A stretch of DNA of 34,879 bases from Chloroflexota bacterium (GCA_005880875.1 VBJI01000012.1:1-34879), one strand, 5' to 3'; shown: positions 17,932 to 27,734, counted from the stretch's first letter. Translations and numbers: made by a program. The notes: generated from the letters alone by a model not told the origin.

Positions 17932-19455
17932 CCGGACGAGCTGCTCGAGACCTCCTGGATCTTGAGGGTAATCCGCGAGCTGAACAGCGGAAGCCACGGC
18001 AGGCCGAAAGGTGACTGGACCACGCGCGCGTCGACGACGTTCCGAAGTGACTGGAGGAACGCGTGCGCCTTCGACGGGCTCATCCCCTTGAGATGCGACC
18101 GGATGGCCTTGTCCAGGAAGACCGGCGTGTAGAACCCGGAGGCGTGCCCGTTGAGCGTGACGTGACCGTCGGCCGTCGGGTCGATGGCGTCATAGCTGAG
18201 GGCGAGGTTTTCGGTGGTGAGCTGCGATCCTTGCGGCACCTTGTGCTGCAGGGCGGACTTCAGCATCGCCTTGACAGCCGCGTCGTCGAAGGCGACGCCG
18301 TCGCCGGACACCTTGATCGTCACCGTGAAGCTCGTTACCTCCTCGCCCACTTTGTGGTCGGACGTAACCGTAACCTGCACTCCGCTGCCGACCAGCACCA
18401 GCTTCTTGCCCTGGGCCTTGCCGCTCAGCTGGTCGGTCACCTGGGGCACGGCGTCTTTGGCATACGCGTCTTTCGGGCCGTCCAGATCCGATTGCTGGAT
18501 GACCGTCGCTGTCCGGGCATCGGCTCCACCCGATATCGCGCTCGGGTTATCGACGCTAGCCAATACTCCGAGAAGCCCGCTGTTGATGTTGTGAATCGTG
18601 TTGGCGTCTGTGTTGCCGTTTGCGCCAGCTTGTGTTGCAGTAACCGAAACGGACCCGGATGACTTCACACTTACGTCTTTCTGCGTCAGGTAGTGCTTAC
18701 CCGTGTCCGTGCTGACGTCGGTCCCAGACGGGATCGTAAAAGAGCAGTTATCGGATCCACAGTTCGAGTGGAACGTGACCTGACCTGTCGCCTTAACGGC
18801 GTCGCGCGGTTGCTGGCGCACCGAGGAGCGTGATGTCTTCCTTGATCGGCGTCCCCGCGACGGTGAGGGTGGCGGTGGCGGTGGGGAGGTACAGCATCCC
18901 GAACAGCAATCCGAGGACGACCACGACTCCGGCTCCGATCAGGTACGGCCGATAGCTTCCGAGTGGCGGGCCCGGGGAGGCGGCTCGAGGCGGAGTTGGT
19001 GCCTTGGCTCGTGGCGGCGCCGAAACGACCGAGGCTTGCCGCGGCCGGTCCAGGGTTGCGACGCCAGAAGGCCCGCCGGCGCTCGGCGACCGCATCTGGG
19101 CCGGAGCTGTCGGCGGCGGCGGCACGGCGCTGGCAACCCCCGGCTCATCGACCGGGGCCGGCTGGTGAACCTCGCTGCCACTGTCGTAGGCAGCCAGGCT
19201 CGGATAGGCCATGAATCCGGCCTCCAGGGACATTGCCTGGAGCCGTGGGTCGCCGCTGACGAGATTGACCCGCTTGCCGTAGCTGTCGGCGTAGCGCTTG
19301 AGCAGGCGGAAGCTCATCGCGCTTTGCAAGGCACGGGCTCGATCCGGGACCACGAACGTGACCTCGTCCTCGAGACTGAGATCACGGAGGCGATCGACGA
19401 GGTCGGTGATCTCCTCGTCGGCTTCGACGTAGAGCAGTTTGGCCAGAGTCTTCAC
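17928..19455 (-). pseudogene. Membrane-anchored baseplate-J-like envelope protein, reading frame broken near 18793-18821
   Basis: N-terminal ORF 18793-19455 (YVEADEEITDLVDRLRDL..., TM segment, TATLTVAGTPIKEDITLLGAPAT) and C-terminal ORF 17928-18821 (KATGQVTFHSNCGSDNCSFTIPSGTDVSTDTGKHYLTQKDVSV...) look like one protein split by frame. Confidence 0.6.
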
Positions 19456-19476
19456 AGTTTTAACACGTCGCTGCCT

Positions 19477-19505
19477 TTCATACCGGAAACGTCACTGATT
19501 GTCGA
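19477..19505 (-). promoter_or_regulatory. Candidate sigma70-like promoter (TCGACA-N17-TATGAA)
   Basis: Reverse-strand TCGACA, 17-nt spacer ATCAGTGACGTTTCCGG, TATGAA, about 20 nt upstream of the GTG start at 19455. Confidence 0.45.
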
Positions 19506-19537
19506 GTTGTTACGCTGTCAGGTTTTTGGGGCCTCGG

Positions 19538-20809
19538 CTAGACCTTCATCGCCTTGAGAACCTTCCGCATCAGCCCGTAGAGGGGCGCCTGGTCCTCCGC
19601 CTCCTGCTGGATCGCGTGGAATGCCAGCCCCATGGGGGTGATGTCCTGCTGATCGAGCAGCAGGCCGGTGGAATCGTAAATCCCGCGGATGTCGACCGGC
19701 CGTAGGGCGGTCACCGTGGGTGTCCGAGCGAACGGAAGCTTCTCCCCCCAGGCGAAGGTCTTGAGCTGGTCTTTGACCTCGGGCAAGGCGCTGCCGCCGC
19801 CGGCGAGGTAGATGGCGGTTGGCAGCCGGTCGCCCTTGGCCATTTCCTGCAGGGTGATCGCCACCCCCTCGACCAGCACTTCCGCGTCACGCGCCAGGAC
19901 GGAATGGACCTTCTCCGCGTGCTCGGGCGGCAGCTCACCACGGGAGTGCCGGAGCTTGACGGCTTCGGCGTCGGCGAAGGAAATCCCGAATCGGGCGGCA
20001 AGCTTCTTGGTAAAGACGCGGCCGCCGATGGGGAACATTCGGGTGCCTTCGATGCCGCCGTTGCGGATCAGGGCGATGTCGGTCGTGCCCCCGCCCACGT
20101 CAACGAAGATGCCGCCGAAGTCATACACCTCGTCGGTGGCGGCGCAACGTGCCATGGCATACGGCTCCGCCACGGTGGCGACGAGCTCCAGGTCCAGTTC
20201 GGAGGCGATCGTCTGTAGGGCGCCGACGTGGGTCAGCGGCGCAAACGTGTTGAAGACCGTGATCACCGTCTGCTTGCCCTGAAAGTCGATCGGGTTGTTC
20301 ACCACGAATCCATCGATCCGCACGCTGGTGATGGCGGAGTTGAGCAGCTTGACGTTCACATCGGGGACACCCAGCTCCAGGCTCATCTGATGCTGAGCCT
20401 CGCGAAGCGCCCGCTTCTGTACCAGCTGCAGGGTCTGCACCAGCTCCACCTCGTTGATCTTCAGGGCGGGATCGGCCCGGGGGACGGTCACCGAGGTACT
20501 GAACCCCTTGACCTGCTCGCCGGCGATGCCGATCACCGCCTGACCCGGGATGGTGTCACACATGTCCTCGGCCTGCGACATGGCCCGGTCGCAGCTGTCG
20601 ATGATGCCCTGGATGTTCGCCGGCACGCCGCCCTCCATGTCCGCGAATTCCTGACGCTGGCGGGACGCGCCGAGCACTACGCCATTGCGACCCTCGCGTT
20701 TGACGATGAGGGCCTTGATGTATTCGGTCCCGATATCGAGCGCCGTGTAGTAGTTCTCATAGTCCGATCCGCGTCGTAGGCGCTTGATGCGGTCCTTGAT
20801 TTTGATCAT
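19538..20809 (-). CDS. FtsA-like (SHS2/actin-fold) cell division ATPase
   Basis: YYTALDIGTEYIKALIVKREG...GIAGEQVKGFSTSVTV...FVDVGGGTTDIALIRNGGIEGTRMFPIGGRVFTKKLA...YLAGGGSALPEV. Confidence 0.85.
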   Translation of the reverse strand: MIKIKDRIKRLRRGSDYENYYTALDIGTEYIKALIVKREGRNGVVLGASRQRQEFADMEGGVPANIQGIIDSCDRAMSQAEDMCDTIPGQAVIGIAGEQVKGFSTSVTVPRADPALKINEVELVQTLQLVQKRALREAQHQMSLELGVPDVNVKLLNSAITSVRIDGFVVNNPIDFQGKQTVITVFNTFAPLTHVGALQTIASELDLELVATVAEPYAMARCAATDEVYDFGGIFVDVGGGTTDIALIRNGGIEGTRMFPIGGRVFTKKLAARFGISFADAEAVKLRHSRGELPPEHAEKVHSVLARDAEVLVEGVAITLQEMAKGDRLPTAIYLAGGGSALPEVKDQLKTFAWGEKLPFARTPTVTALRPVDIRGIYDSTGLLLDQQDITPMGLAFHAIQQEAEDQAPLYGLMRKVLKAMKV

Positions 20810-23394
20810 TTGTCTTTCAGATGGACCCGTACGTATTCCTGCACGGACTTGAACGCGGCGTCCACCCGGTCGGGGTCGATACCACCGCCTTGCCCGACCG
20901 GTCCGCGGCCGCCCCCTTTACCGCCCGCGACCTGCCGGAAGGCCTGGACCAGCTCGTTCGCGGCTAACCGATCAGCCAGCGGACTGGCGACCTTGACCGC
21001 GAAATTGCGGCCCCCGACCACGATCGCGACGCCCTTTCCATTCGTGCGGCTGAGCGCGTGATCGGCGAAGAGGAGTAGGTCCTTCTCGCCGGCATCGACC
21101 CGTTGCAGCAGCAGCCGCACCCCGTCGACGTCGGCCTCTTCGAGCTGGGCGCTCCCGCCCGCGGCGAGCCGCTGGCGGAGGTTCGCCGTCTCTTTCTCCA
21201 GCCGTTTGACCTCGGCCTGCAGCGCTGCCACCCTGGCCGGCAGGTCGGCGGGTGCCGCGCGAAGCTCGTCGCCAAGTTGCGCGAGGACGCGTTCGTACTC
21301 GCGAGCCTGACGTTCTGCCGCGGCGCCCGCCCGCATCTCGATGCGCCGAACGCCGGCGCCGATGCTTCGCTCGCTCGAGATCAAGGCGAACCCGATCTCG
21401 CCGGTGCGCTCAACGTGGGTGCCGCCGCATAGCTCGCGCGCCCAGTCACCGAAAGAAACGACCCGCACCAGATCGCCGTATTTCTCGTCGAACAGCGCGA
21501 CGGCTCCCGTGGCGATCGCCCTGTCGAGTGGAAGCTCCTCGACCCGCCGATCGAGGTCGGCACGAATTTTTTCGTTCAGCAGGCTGGAGACCCGGTCGAT
21601 CTCCTCCGCCGTCAGCGCTCGCGGAAACCGAAAGTCGAAAGTGGCGTAGTCCGCCTGCACCGATGAGCCCGCCTGGGTCGCCTGCTCGCCCAGCACCTCG
21701 CGGAGGGCTCGATGCAGCAGATGGGTGGCGGAGTGATGCCGCGCGATGGCCTGCCGCCGTCCAGCGTCGACCTCGGCGTGAACCCGGTGACCGGGCGTCA
21801 GGCGATCGGCACTGATCTCAACCCGATGGCGGATCGCTTCCCCCTGAGGCTGGGCATCGATGACGGCCGCCTTGCGGTGATCCCAGCTGATCCAGCCGGT
21901 ATCGGCGGTCTGGCCGCCGCGCTCCGCATAGAACGGCGTTTCCTCCAGAAACACGTCCGACTGCTCCGATTCGCCGGCCACCGGAAAAACATCGGTGATG
22001 GTCGAGTCTGCCTCAAGCCGGTCGTAGCCGACGAAGCGGGTTGCCGTGCCCGCGAGTGGTGCCGCGAACCCGCCGGTGGCGATCCGGCCCCGGTCGCGCT
22101 GAGCCTGCATCAATGTCTCGACGGCGGCCGTGTCGACGGTCATGCCCTGCTCGGCGGCCAGTTCCGCCGTCAGCTCCACCGGGAAGCCCAGCGTGTCATG
22201 CAGGTAGAACACGTCTTGAGGGCTAAGAGTTCCGCCCTCCAACAGGTCCTGGAGGCGCTCCATTCCCTGTCGAAGCGCAATCCCGAACCGCTCCTCCTCC
22301 GACCGAGCGACCGACTGAATCTGGTTTAGGTTCTTGGGTAGCTCGGGGTAGACCTCGCCCAGGATGCGAGCGACAATCGGGATGCCAGAGGAGAGCTGCG
22401 CGGCCGGGCCAAGTCGCCGTGCATGCACCATCGCGCGCCGGATCAGGCGTCGCAGCACGTAGCCACGTCCGTCGTTGGCTGGCGTAACGCCGTCGGCCAG
22501 GAGCATGGTGCTGCCGCGGGCATGGTCGGCCAGCACCTTGAGCGAGACGTCGCTCTTCGGATCGGCTCCGTAGGCATTCCCCGTCTGTTCGGCCCAGTGG
22601 CGAATCAACGGCTGAAAGAGATCCGTCTGAAAAACGCCCGACGGCGCCCTGGAGGAGCTTCGCTGATGGCTGGTTGGGTAGCCATTGACCACCGAGCTGA
22701 TTCGCTCCAGACCCATACCCGTGTCGATGCCCTTGCGCTCGAGGTCGGTGCGTTTTCCGGATTGATCACGATTCCATTGCATGAAGACGAGGTTCCAGAT
22801 TTCGAGGAACCGGTCGCAGCCTGGATGCTCGCAGTTGGGGCCGCAATCGGACTGCCCGCACCCGTACTCGCTGCCCCAGTCGTAGTGGATTTCCGAATCC
22901 GGACCGCACGGCCCGGTCGGGCCGGCCGCCCAGAAGTTGTAGTCGTCGCCGAAGCGCCGGATGCGCTCTTCCGGAATGCCGGTTTTCACCCAGATCGCGT
23001 AGCTCTCGTCGTCATCGTTGTGGATGCCGGCCCAAAGGCGACCCTCGTCGAGCCGCAGGTCCTTGGTCAGGAATTCATACGCGTACGGGATCGCTTTCTC
23101 CTTGAAGTACTCGCCGAAGGAGAAGTTCCCCAGCATCTCAAAAAAGGTCAGATGGTGCCCGTCGGTGCCCACCAGATCGATATCCACGGCACGAAAGACC
23201 TTCTGGCAGGTGGTCGTCCGAGGGTACGGCGGTTTGGCCTGGCCCAGGAAATAGGGCTTGAACTGCACCATGCCGGCACTGGTGAACAGCAGCGTCGGAT
23301 CGCCGAACGGGATCAGGGAGGAGCTTGGTAACACCTTGTGGTCCCGCTCTTTGAAGAAGTTGAGAAAACGCTGGCGGATCTCCGCGCTCGTCAT
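20806..23394 (-). CDS. alaS: Alanyl-tRNA synthetase
   Basis: MTSAEIRQRFLNFFKERDHKVLPSSSLIPFGDPTLLFTSAGMVQFKPYFLG; HHSATHLLHRALREVLG; ELCGGTHVERTGEIG; GGKGGGRGPVGQGGG. Confidence 0.97.
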   Translation of the reverse strand: MTSAEIRQRFLNFFKERDHKVLPSSSLIPFGDPTLLFTSAGMVQFKPYFLGQAKPPYPRTTTCQKVFRAVDIDLVGTDGHHLTFFEMLGNFSFGEYFKEKAIPYAYEFLTKDLRLDEGRLWAGIHNDDDESYAIWVKTGIPEERIRRFGDDYNFWAAGPTGPCGPDSEIHYDWGSEYGCGQSDCGPNCEHPGCDRFLEIWNLVFMQWNRDQSGKRTDLERKGIDTGMGLERISSVVNGYPTSHQRSSSRAPSGVFQTDLFQPLIRHWAEQTGNAYGADPKSDVSLKVLADHARGSTMLLADGVTPANDGRGYVLRRLIRRAMVHARRLGPAAQLSSGIPIVARILGEVYPELPKNLNQIQSVARSEEERFGIALRQGMERLQDLLEGGTLSPQDVFYLHDTLGFPVELTAELAAEQGMTVDTAAVETLMQAQRDRGRIATGGFAAPLAGTATRFVGYDRLEADSTITDVFPVAGESEQSDVFLEETPFYAERGGQTADTGWISWDHRKAAVIDAQPQGEAIRHRVEISADRLTPGHRVHAEVDAGRRQAIARHHSATHLLHRALREVLGEQATQAGSSVQADYATFDFRFPRALTAEEIDRVSSLLNEKIRADLDRRVEELPLDRAIATGAVALFDEKYGDLVRVVSFGDWARELCGGTHVERTGEIGFALISSERSIGAGVRRIEMRAGAAAERQAREYERVLAQLGDELRAAPADLPARVAALQAEVKRLEKETANLRQRLAAGGSAQLEEADVDGVRLLLQRVDAGEKDLLLFADHALSRTNGKGVAIVVGGRNFAVKVASPLADRLAANELVQAFRQVAGGKGGGRGPVGQGGGIDPDRVDAAFKSVQEYVRVHLKDK

Positions 23395-23495
23395 AGCTGG
23401 CCTGCGCGCACAGTGAATTGTAACGGGAACTCAGCGAAACCATTGGAGGCCGATCCCCGTTGCCCGTACTTGATGGGTCGGGTGGGTGTCTCCAC

Positions 23496-24998
23496 ATGCG
23501 AGTGAAGATGATTCTTCCTGCCCTGACCGAGGCGACGAGTCCCTTCTTCCGCCCGATCAAATACTCATTGTTTCCGCCCCTGGGATTGGCGACGCTGGCT
23601 GGGTTCCTTGCCGAGGACGATGACGTATCGATCTGGGACGAGCACGTCGAGAAGGTCGCGACAGACGACGAGCCTGACCTGGTCGTGATTCAGGCTTACA
23701 TCACGTCGGCCAGGCGCTCATATGAAATCGCCGATCGGTACCGCGCCCGGGGGGTTCACGTTGCCCTCGGCGGGCTGCATGTGACCTCGCTCCCAGAGGA
23801 GGCGCAGGCGCACGCCGACACGGTGTTCCTGGGCCCCGGGGAGGACACCTGGCCAGCGTTCCTCAGGGACTTTCGTGCTGGTCGCCCCGCCGCGCGTTAT
23901 GCCTCCCAGCATCGGACCTTGCTCGGTGTGCCACCCATCAGGCGCGACCTGATCAAGCGCCATAAGTACCTGGTGCCGAACTCCATCGTCGTCTCCCGTG
24001 GGTGCCCGCATGTTTGCGACTTTTGCTACAAGGTCGCCTTTTTCAAAGGCGGCAAGGAGTTCTATCTCCAACCGGTTGACTCGGCGTTGGCGGAGATCAA
24101 CCGGCTGCCCGGCCGCCATTTGTACTTCCTCGACGACCATCTCTTCGGTAGTCCGCCGTTCGCCTCAGCGCTGTTCGACGGGATGAGAGGCATGGGAAGG
24201 CTGTGGCAGGCGGCGGGAACTGTGAAGGCCGTGTTGGAGCAGCCGGGGCTCGTCGAGAAGGCCGTCAACGCCGGCCTTCGCAGCCTTTTCATCGGCTTTG
24301 AAACCGTCAATGCCGCAAACCTTTCGGAGCAGCGAAAATTCCAGAACATCGGCCGGGATTACGGCGCGGCAATTCGCCGCTTGCACGAGCTGGGCGTCAT
24401 GGTCAATGGCAGTTTCGTTTTCGGGATGGACCAGGACAGTCCGGACGTCTTCGACCGGACGGTCGAGTGGGCGGTTGGGCAGGGCATCGAAACCGCAACG
24501 TTTCACATCCTGACCCCCTATCCGGACACCGCGCTCTACCAACGGCTGGACAACGAAAACCGAATCGTGCATCGCGACTGGGACCTGTACGACACGCGCC
24601 ACGTCGTCTTTCGGCCCGCCCGGCTGGGACCGGCCCAACTTGAGGCCGGCTACTGGCGCGCCTATCGCGACTTCTACCGCTGGTCTTCTATCTGGCGAGG
24701 AGCATCGACCACGAGTGCCCCTCGGGATCGACTCCGGCACATCTCGTACGCAGCCGGCTGGAAAAAGTTCGAGCCGCTCTGGGACGTCCTCATTCGGGGT
24801 GGGCAGGTGCTGCACGCGCTGCCGTTTCTGGAGTTCATCCTCGAGGGCTTCGGCCGTCATCCCACGACACCGGAGCCGTCGGATCGTCGCTTAGCTGACC
24901 GGGAGTTCGCGCTTCAGCCGCTCGACGGCGGCGCGCTGCAGCCGCGAGACGTGCATCTGCGAGATGCCGAGCCGCTTGGCAACCTCCGCCTGGGGTAG
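23496..24998 (+). CDS. B12-binding domain radical SAM protein
   Basis: MRVKMILPALTEATSPFF...YSLFPPLGLATLAGFL...GGLHVTSLPEEA...SRGCPHVCDFCYK (CX3CX2C)...IGFETVN...GSFVFGMDQDSPDVFDRTVEW. Confidence 0.88.
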   Translation: MRVKMILPALTEATSPFFRPIKYSLFPPLGLATLAGFLAEDDDVSIWDEHVEKVATDDEPDLVVIQAYITSARRSYEIADRYRARGVHVALGGLHVTSLPEEAQAHADTVFLGPGEDTWPAFLRDFRAGRPAARYASQHRTLLGVPPIRRDLIKRHKYLVPNSIVVSRGCPHVCDFCYKVAFFKGGKEFYLQPVDSALAEINRLPGRHLYFLDDHLFGSPPFASALFDGMRGMGRLWQAAGTVKAVLEQPGLVEKAVNAGLRSLFIGFETVNAANLSEQRKFQNIGRDYGAAIRRLHELGVMVNGSFVFGMDQDSPDVFDRTVEWAVGQGIETATFHILTPYPDTALYQRLDNENRIVHRDWDLYDTRHVVFRPARLGPAQLEAGYWRAYRDFYRWSSIWRGASTTSAPRDRLRHISYAAGWKKFEPLWDVLIRGGQVLHALPFLEFILEGFGRHPTTPEPSDRRLADREFALQPLDGGALQPRDVHLRDAEPLGNLRLG

Positions 24999-25640
24999 CT
25001 CGTCAACAAACCGCAGGTACATGATCCGCCGCTCCCGCGGCGTGAGATGACGCATCGCCTGGTCGAGCAGGTCTTGCAGCTCCACTTTGTCGAGGTTCTC
25101 ATCCTCGAGGCCGAGCCGCTCGGTGAGCTGCAGGCCGTCATCATCCCTGGGCGCCGGGCCGGTCGACTCGAAGGGAATGGTCCGCTGCGCCGGGCTCGCC
25201 TCCATGGCCGCCAGCACTTCTTCTGGGGCCAGGTCCAACTCCTTCGCGATTTCGTTGACCGACGGCGTTCGCCCCAGCTTGGCCTGCAGGCGCTGCTGCG
25301 CCAGGTCGGCGCGCTGCATCGTCTCCTGCAGGCGGCGCGGCACCTTGATCGCCCAGCTCTTGTCCCGAAAGTAGCGTTTGATCTCCCCGACAATGGTGGG
25401 AGTTGCGAAGGTGGAGAATTCCAGGCCGCGCTGCGGCTCGAACCGTTCGATGGCCTGGAGCAAGCCGATATACCCGACCTGGACGATGTCCTCGAGCGGC
25501 TCGCCGCGGTTGCTGAATTTCTTGGCTAGGAAGACCACCAGATTGTTGAACAGCTCGACCAGCTGCTGGCGGACCTGCGGGTCTTTGGTCTTTTGATAAT
25601 CGAGGAAGAGGCGGCGAACGAGCGCTCGGTTCGGTCGGAC
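24891..25640 (-). CDS. SigB/SigF-type sigma-70 family RNA polymerase sigma factor; conserved N-terminus extends upstream of the first canonical start (25538)
   Basis: LVRRLFLDYQKTKDPQVRQQLVELFNNLVVFLAKKFSNRGEPLEDIVQVGYIGLLQAIERFEPQRGLEFSTFATPTIVGEIKRYFRDKSWAIKVPRRLQE...LTPRERRIMYLRFVDELPQAEVAKRLGISQMHVSRLQRAAVERL. Confidence 0.92.
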   Translation of the reverse strand, partial: VRPNRALVRRLFLDYQKTKDPQVRQQLVELFNNLVVFLAKKFSNRGEPLEDIVQVGYIGLLQAIERFEPQRGLEFSTFATPTIVGEIKRYFRDKSWAIKVPRRLQETMQRADLAQQRLQAKLGRTPSVNEIAKELDLAPEEVLAAMEASPAQRTIPFESTGPAPRDDDGLQLTERLGLEDENLDKVELQDLLDQAMRHLTPRERRIMYLRFVDELPQAEVAKRLGISQMHVSRLQRAAVERLKRELPVS

Positions 25641-25666
25641 GGTGGACGACGAGGACGCCGGCCGGT

Positions 25667-26152
25667 CTACTCGATCAGGTATTTGACCATCCTCATCCGC
25701 ATACTGCCCGTCTGATCGTCGACCTGGTAGCGGAGTTCATCGACGAACAGCCGGATCATGTTCAAACCAATCGTTTCATAATCGAGTTCGGCCTCGCGCC
25801 GGGTGCGGCGCACGGCCTGCTGCTCGACCGCCCGCGGTGGGACGCTGCGGACCTCGACTTCGATCCGTCGCGGCTGACTCTTGAAGATCAATTTCAGTTG
25901 CCCGTTGCCGCTGCCCCACTGTTGAGCGGCGGCCGCGCAGGCGCTCTCGCAGGCTTGCGTTATCGCGATGTTGAGGTCGTCGATCTCCTGCAGGGAGAAT
26001 CCGACGACCAGGCCGAGTGACGCCGCGGCGCGTTTGGCAACGACGATGTAGTCGCTGACCGCCGGCAGCTTGAGCTCGGTGATGTAAGCGCTGGCGCTGG
26101 TCGTCTCATGGCGACTGCCTGGCGGTTGATGGCGAAGTCGACTCTCCCTCAT
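25667..26152 (-). CDS. RsbW-like anti-sigma factor (HATPase)
   Basis: LKLPAVSDYIVVAKRAAASLG...EIDDLNIAITQACESA N-box-like motif; directly upstream of a SigB/F-type sigma factor. Confidence 0.78.
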   Translation of the reverse strand: MRESRLRHQPPGSRHETTSASAYITELKLPAVSDYIVVAKRAAASLGLVVGFSLQEIDDLNIAITQACESACAAAAQQWGSGNGQLKLIFKSQPRRIEVEVRSVPPRAVEQQAVRRTRREAELDYETIGLNMIRLFVDELRYQVDDQTGSMRMRMVKYLIE

Positions 26153-26163
26153 GATTCCTCCCG

Positions 26164-26493
26164 CTATTTGCCCGTCCGCGGTTGCCGGCGGCGACCGAGC
26201 CCGCCGAGCAGGTCACGCACCCGGTCGCGCCAGCCTGTGATGGCGGCGCCGGTCGCGGTCATCGCCCGGTCGGCCGCCGTGAACTTGTCGTTGCCCCCGG
26301 CGACCATGTCATCAACCTGCTGCAGGCTGTGCCGCAGCTCCGGGAGGGCCAGGCGTGCTTCGTCGAGCGTCAGCGTCAAGATGGCTTCGATGGTTCGAAG
26401 GCTGCGCGTCATGTTGAGCAGGATGAAGGAGGCGAAGAGACTGAGAACCAGGAATCCGATCCCGACCAAAAGCACGCCGACCTGCCAGACCAA
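26164..26493 (-). CDS. DUF948-like membrane protein
   Basis: N-terminal TM LLVGIGFLVLSLFASFILLNMTRSLRTIEAILTLTLDEARLALPELRHSLQQVDDMV. Confidence 0.6.
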   Translation of the reverse strand: MVWQVGVLLVGIGFLVLSLFASFILLNMTRSLRTIEAILTLTLDEARLALPELRHSLQQVDDMVAGGNDKFTAADRAMTATGAAITGWRDRVRDLLGGLGRRRQPRTGK

Positions 26494-26570
26494 TTACCCG
26501 ATCCTCCCGACGTTCGTCGTCACGGGATGTTTCCCATGTTCTACCGCGTTTGCCGCCGCCTCAAACGCCG

Positions 26571-26843
26571 CTACGCCGGCTGCTCCCGTCTGACCCACCG
26601 GGTTCCGGCCCACTGCAGGACCGCAAGCACCGCCAGGTCGTTGACCGGGTGCAGCTCGCCGATCGTCAACCGGGCGCCGACGCCGGCCAAGCCGGCGGCC
26701 TCACCAACCAGGACGGCCAGGGCGCTCAGCGCCAGGCGGACCAGGTAGTGCGGCGCCCTGGGGGCCACGACGTAGGCCAATTGCGTGCCCAGCAGGATGA
26801 CGAGCGTGGCCAGCACGAAGACCGGCGGGACGGGCACAGGCAA
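26571..26843 (-). CDS. Small hypothetical membrane protein
   Basis: 90 aa, hydrophobic segments PVFVLATLVILLGTQLAYVV and YLVRLALSALAVLVGEAAGLAG. Confidence 0.5.
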   Translation of the reverse strand: MPVPVPPVFVLATLVILLGTQLAYVVAPRAPHYLVRLALSALAVLVGEAAGLAGVGARLTIGELHPVNDLAVLAVLQWAGTRWVRREQPA

Positions 26844-26886
26844 CCCCGCGAGTGTAGCGGATATCGAGGAGTTGCCAGAAAACGAA

Positions 26887-26916
26887 GAGAGGCCCGGCCG
26901 CCTGGCCGGACCTCTC
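26887..26916 (-). terminator. Hairpin terminator downstream of the secreted-protein gene
   Basis: gagaggcccggcc-gcct-ggccggacctctc near-perfect inverted repeat between convergently placed gene ends. Confidence 0.65.
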
Positions 26917-26949
26917 CTGATTTGTCAGGGTCGCGGGATTCGCGCGTGT

Positions 26950-27732
26950 CTAGTGCGACTTGTGGTTGGTCTTATCAGCGTTGTTCGCGTGCGGGTTCGT
27001 ATTGACGGTCGTGCCGGGCTGCAGAGGCTGCCACTTCCACGCCTGGCTGTTCTGCGCGGCCGGCGTGATGCACGAATTGCCGGGGCGGTTGCAGCTGGCT
27101 TGCGGAGCTACCGGGTCGATCGTCAGGCCGGCGAGGTCGATCTGCAGGGCACCCCAGGTGTTGTTGTCGTTCAGGGTGACGCTGGTGACGGTCTTGCTGG
27201 GCAGCGCGATGGTCAGCATGTCGATGACGGCCGTTCCGCCACCCATGCCCGGCTGGGCGCTACCGGTCCAGACGTTCGCCGCCGCGGGATCGGAGAGCGT
27301 GTTGACGGTGAAGCCGGCGCCGGTCCGCCACTCGCGGATGTTGCCGCCGACCGTGAGGTCGGTGCTCTGGGTCGTCCCATCGCTGAAGGTAAACGTGACG
27401 TTGCCGACGACGGCACCCTCATACCACCAGTAGGTGTTGTAGGTGTTCAGCAGCAGGAAGGCGCTGGTCGCGCCCGCCCACGAGCCGCTGAAGGTCGCGC
27501 TCTGGCCATTGCCGAGGGTGAGCAGATTCCCTCCACTCAGGTCAAACGTATGGCCGCCCAGGCTCGCGCTGCCCGTCGGGGCCGACACGTAGAGCGTGCT
27601 GAGCGGGACGGTCGCTTGGGCACCGAGGGCTACCGGCGCGTCTTGGGCGAAGCCCATGATGCTCGAGGCGGCGAGGAAACCGGACGCGAGAATGAGACCT
27701 TTCGCTGGCTTGGTGAAGATGGCGGCGTTCAT
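26950..27732 (-). CDS. Secreted protein of unknown function
   Basis: Signal peptide MNAAIFTKPAKGLILASGFLAASSIMGFAQDA; 260 aa beta-rich, GTTQSTDLTVGGNIREWRTG. Confidence 0.8.
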   Translation of the reverse strand: MNAAIFTKPAKGLILASGFLAASSIMGFAQDAPVALGAQATVPLSTLYVSAPTGSASLGGHTFDLSGGNLLTLGNGQSATFSGSWAGATSAFLLLNTYNTYWWYEGAVVGNVTFTFSDGTTQSTDLTVGGNIREWRTGAGFTVNTLSDPAAANVWTGSAQPGMGGGTAVIDMLTIALPSKTVTSVTLNDNNTWGALQIDLAGLTIDPVAPQASCNRPGNSCITPAAQNSQAWKWQPLQPGTTVNTNPHANNADKTNHKSH

Positions 27733-27734
27733 GT

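Noticed and set aside
18785-18830. Programmed ribosomal frameshift in the J-like gene
   Set aside because: No convincing slippery heptamer or downstream stimulatory structure seen; similar breaks in other genes make a deletion or assembly explanation more likely
22423-23331. 302-aa plus-strand ORF
   Set aside because: Antisense to alaS, whose reading frame is unambiguous
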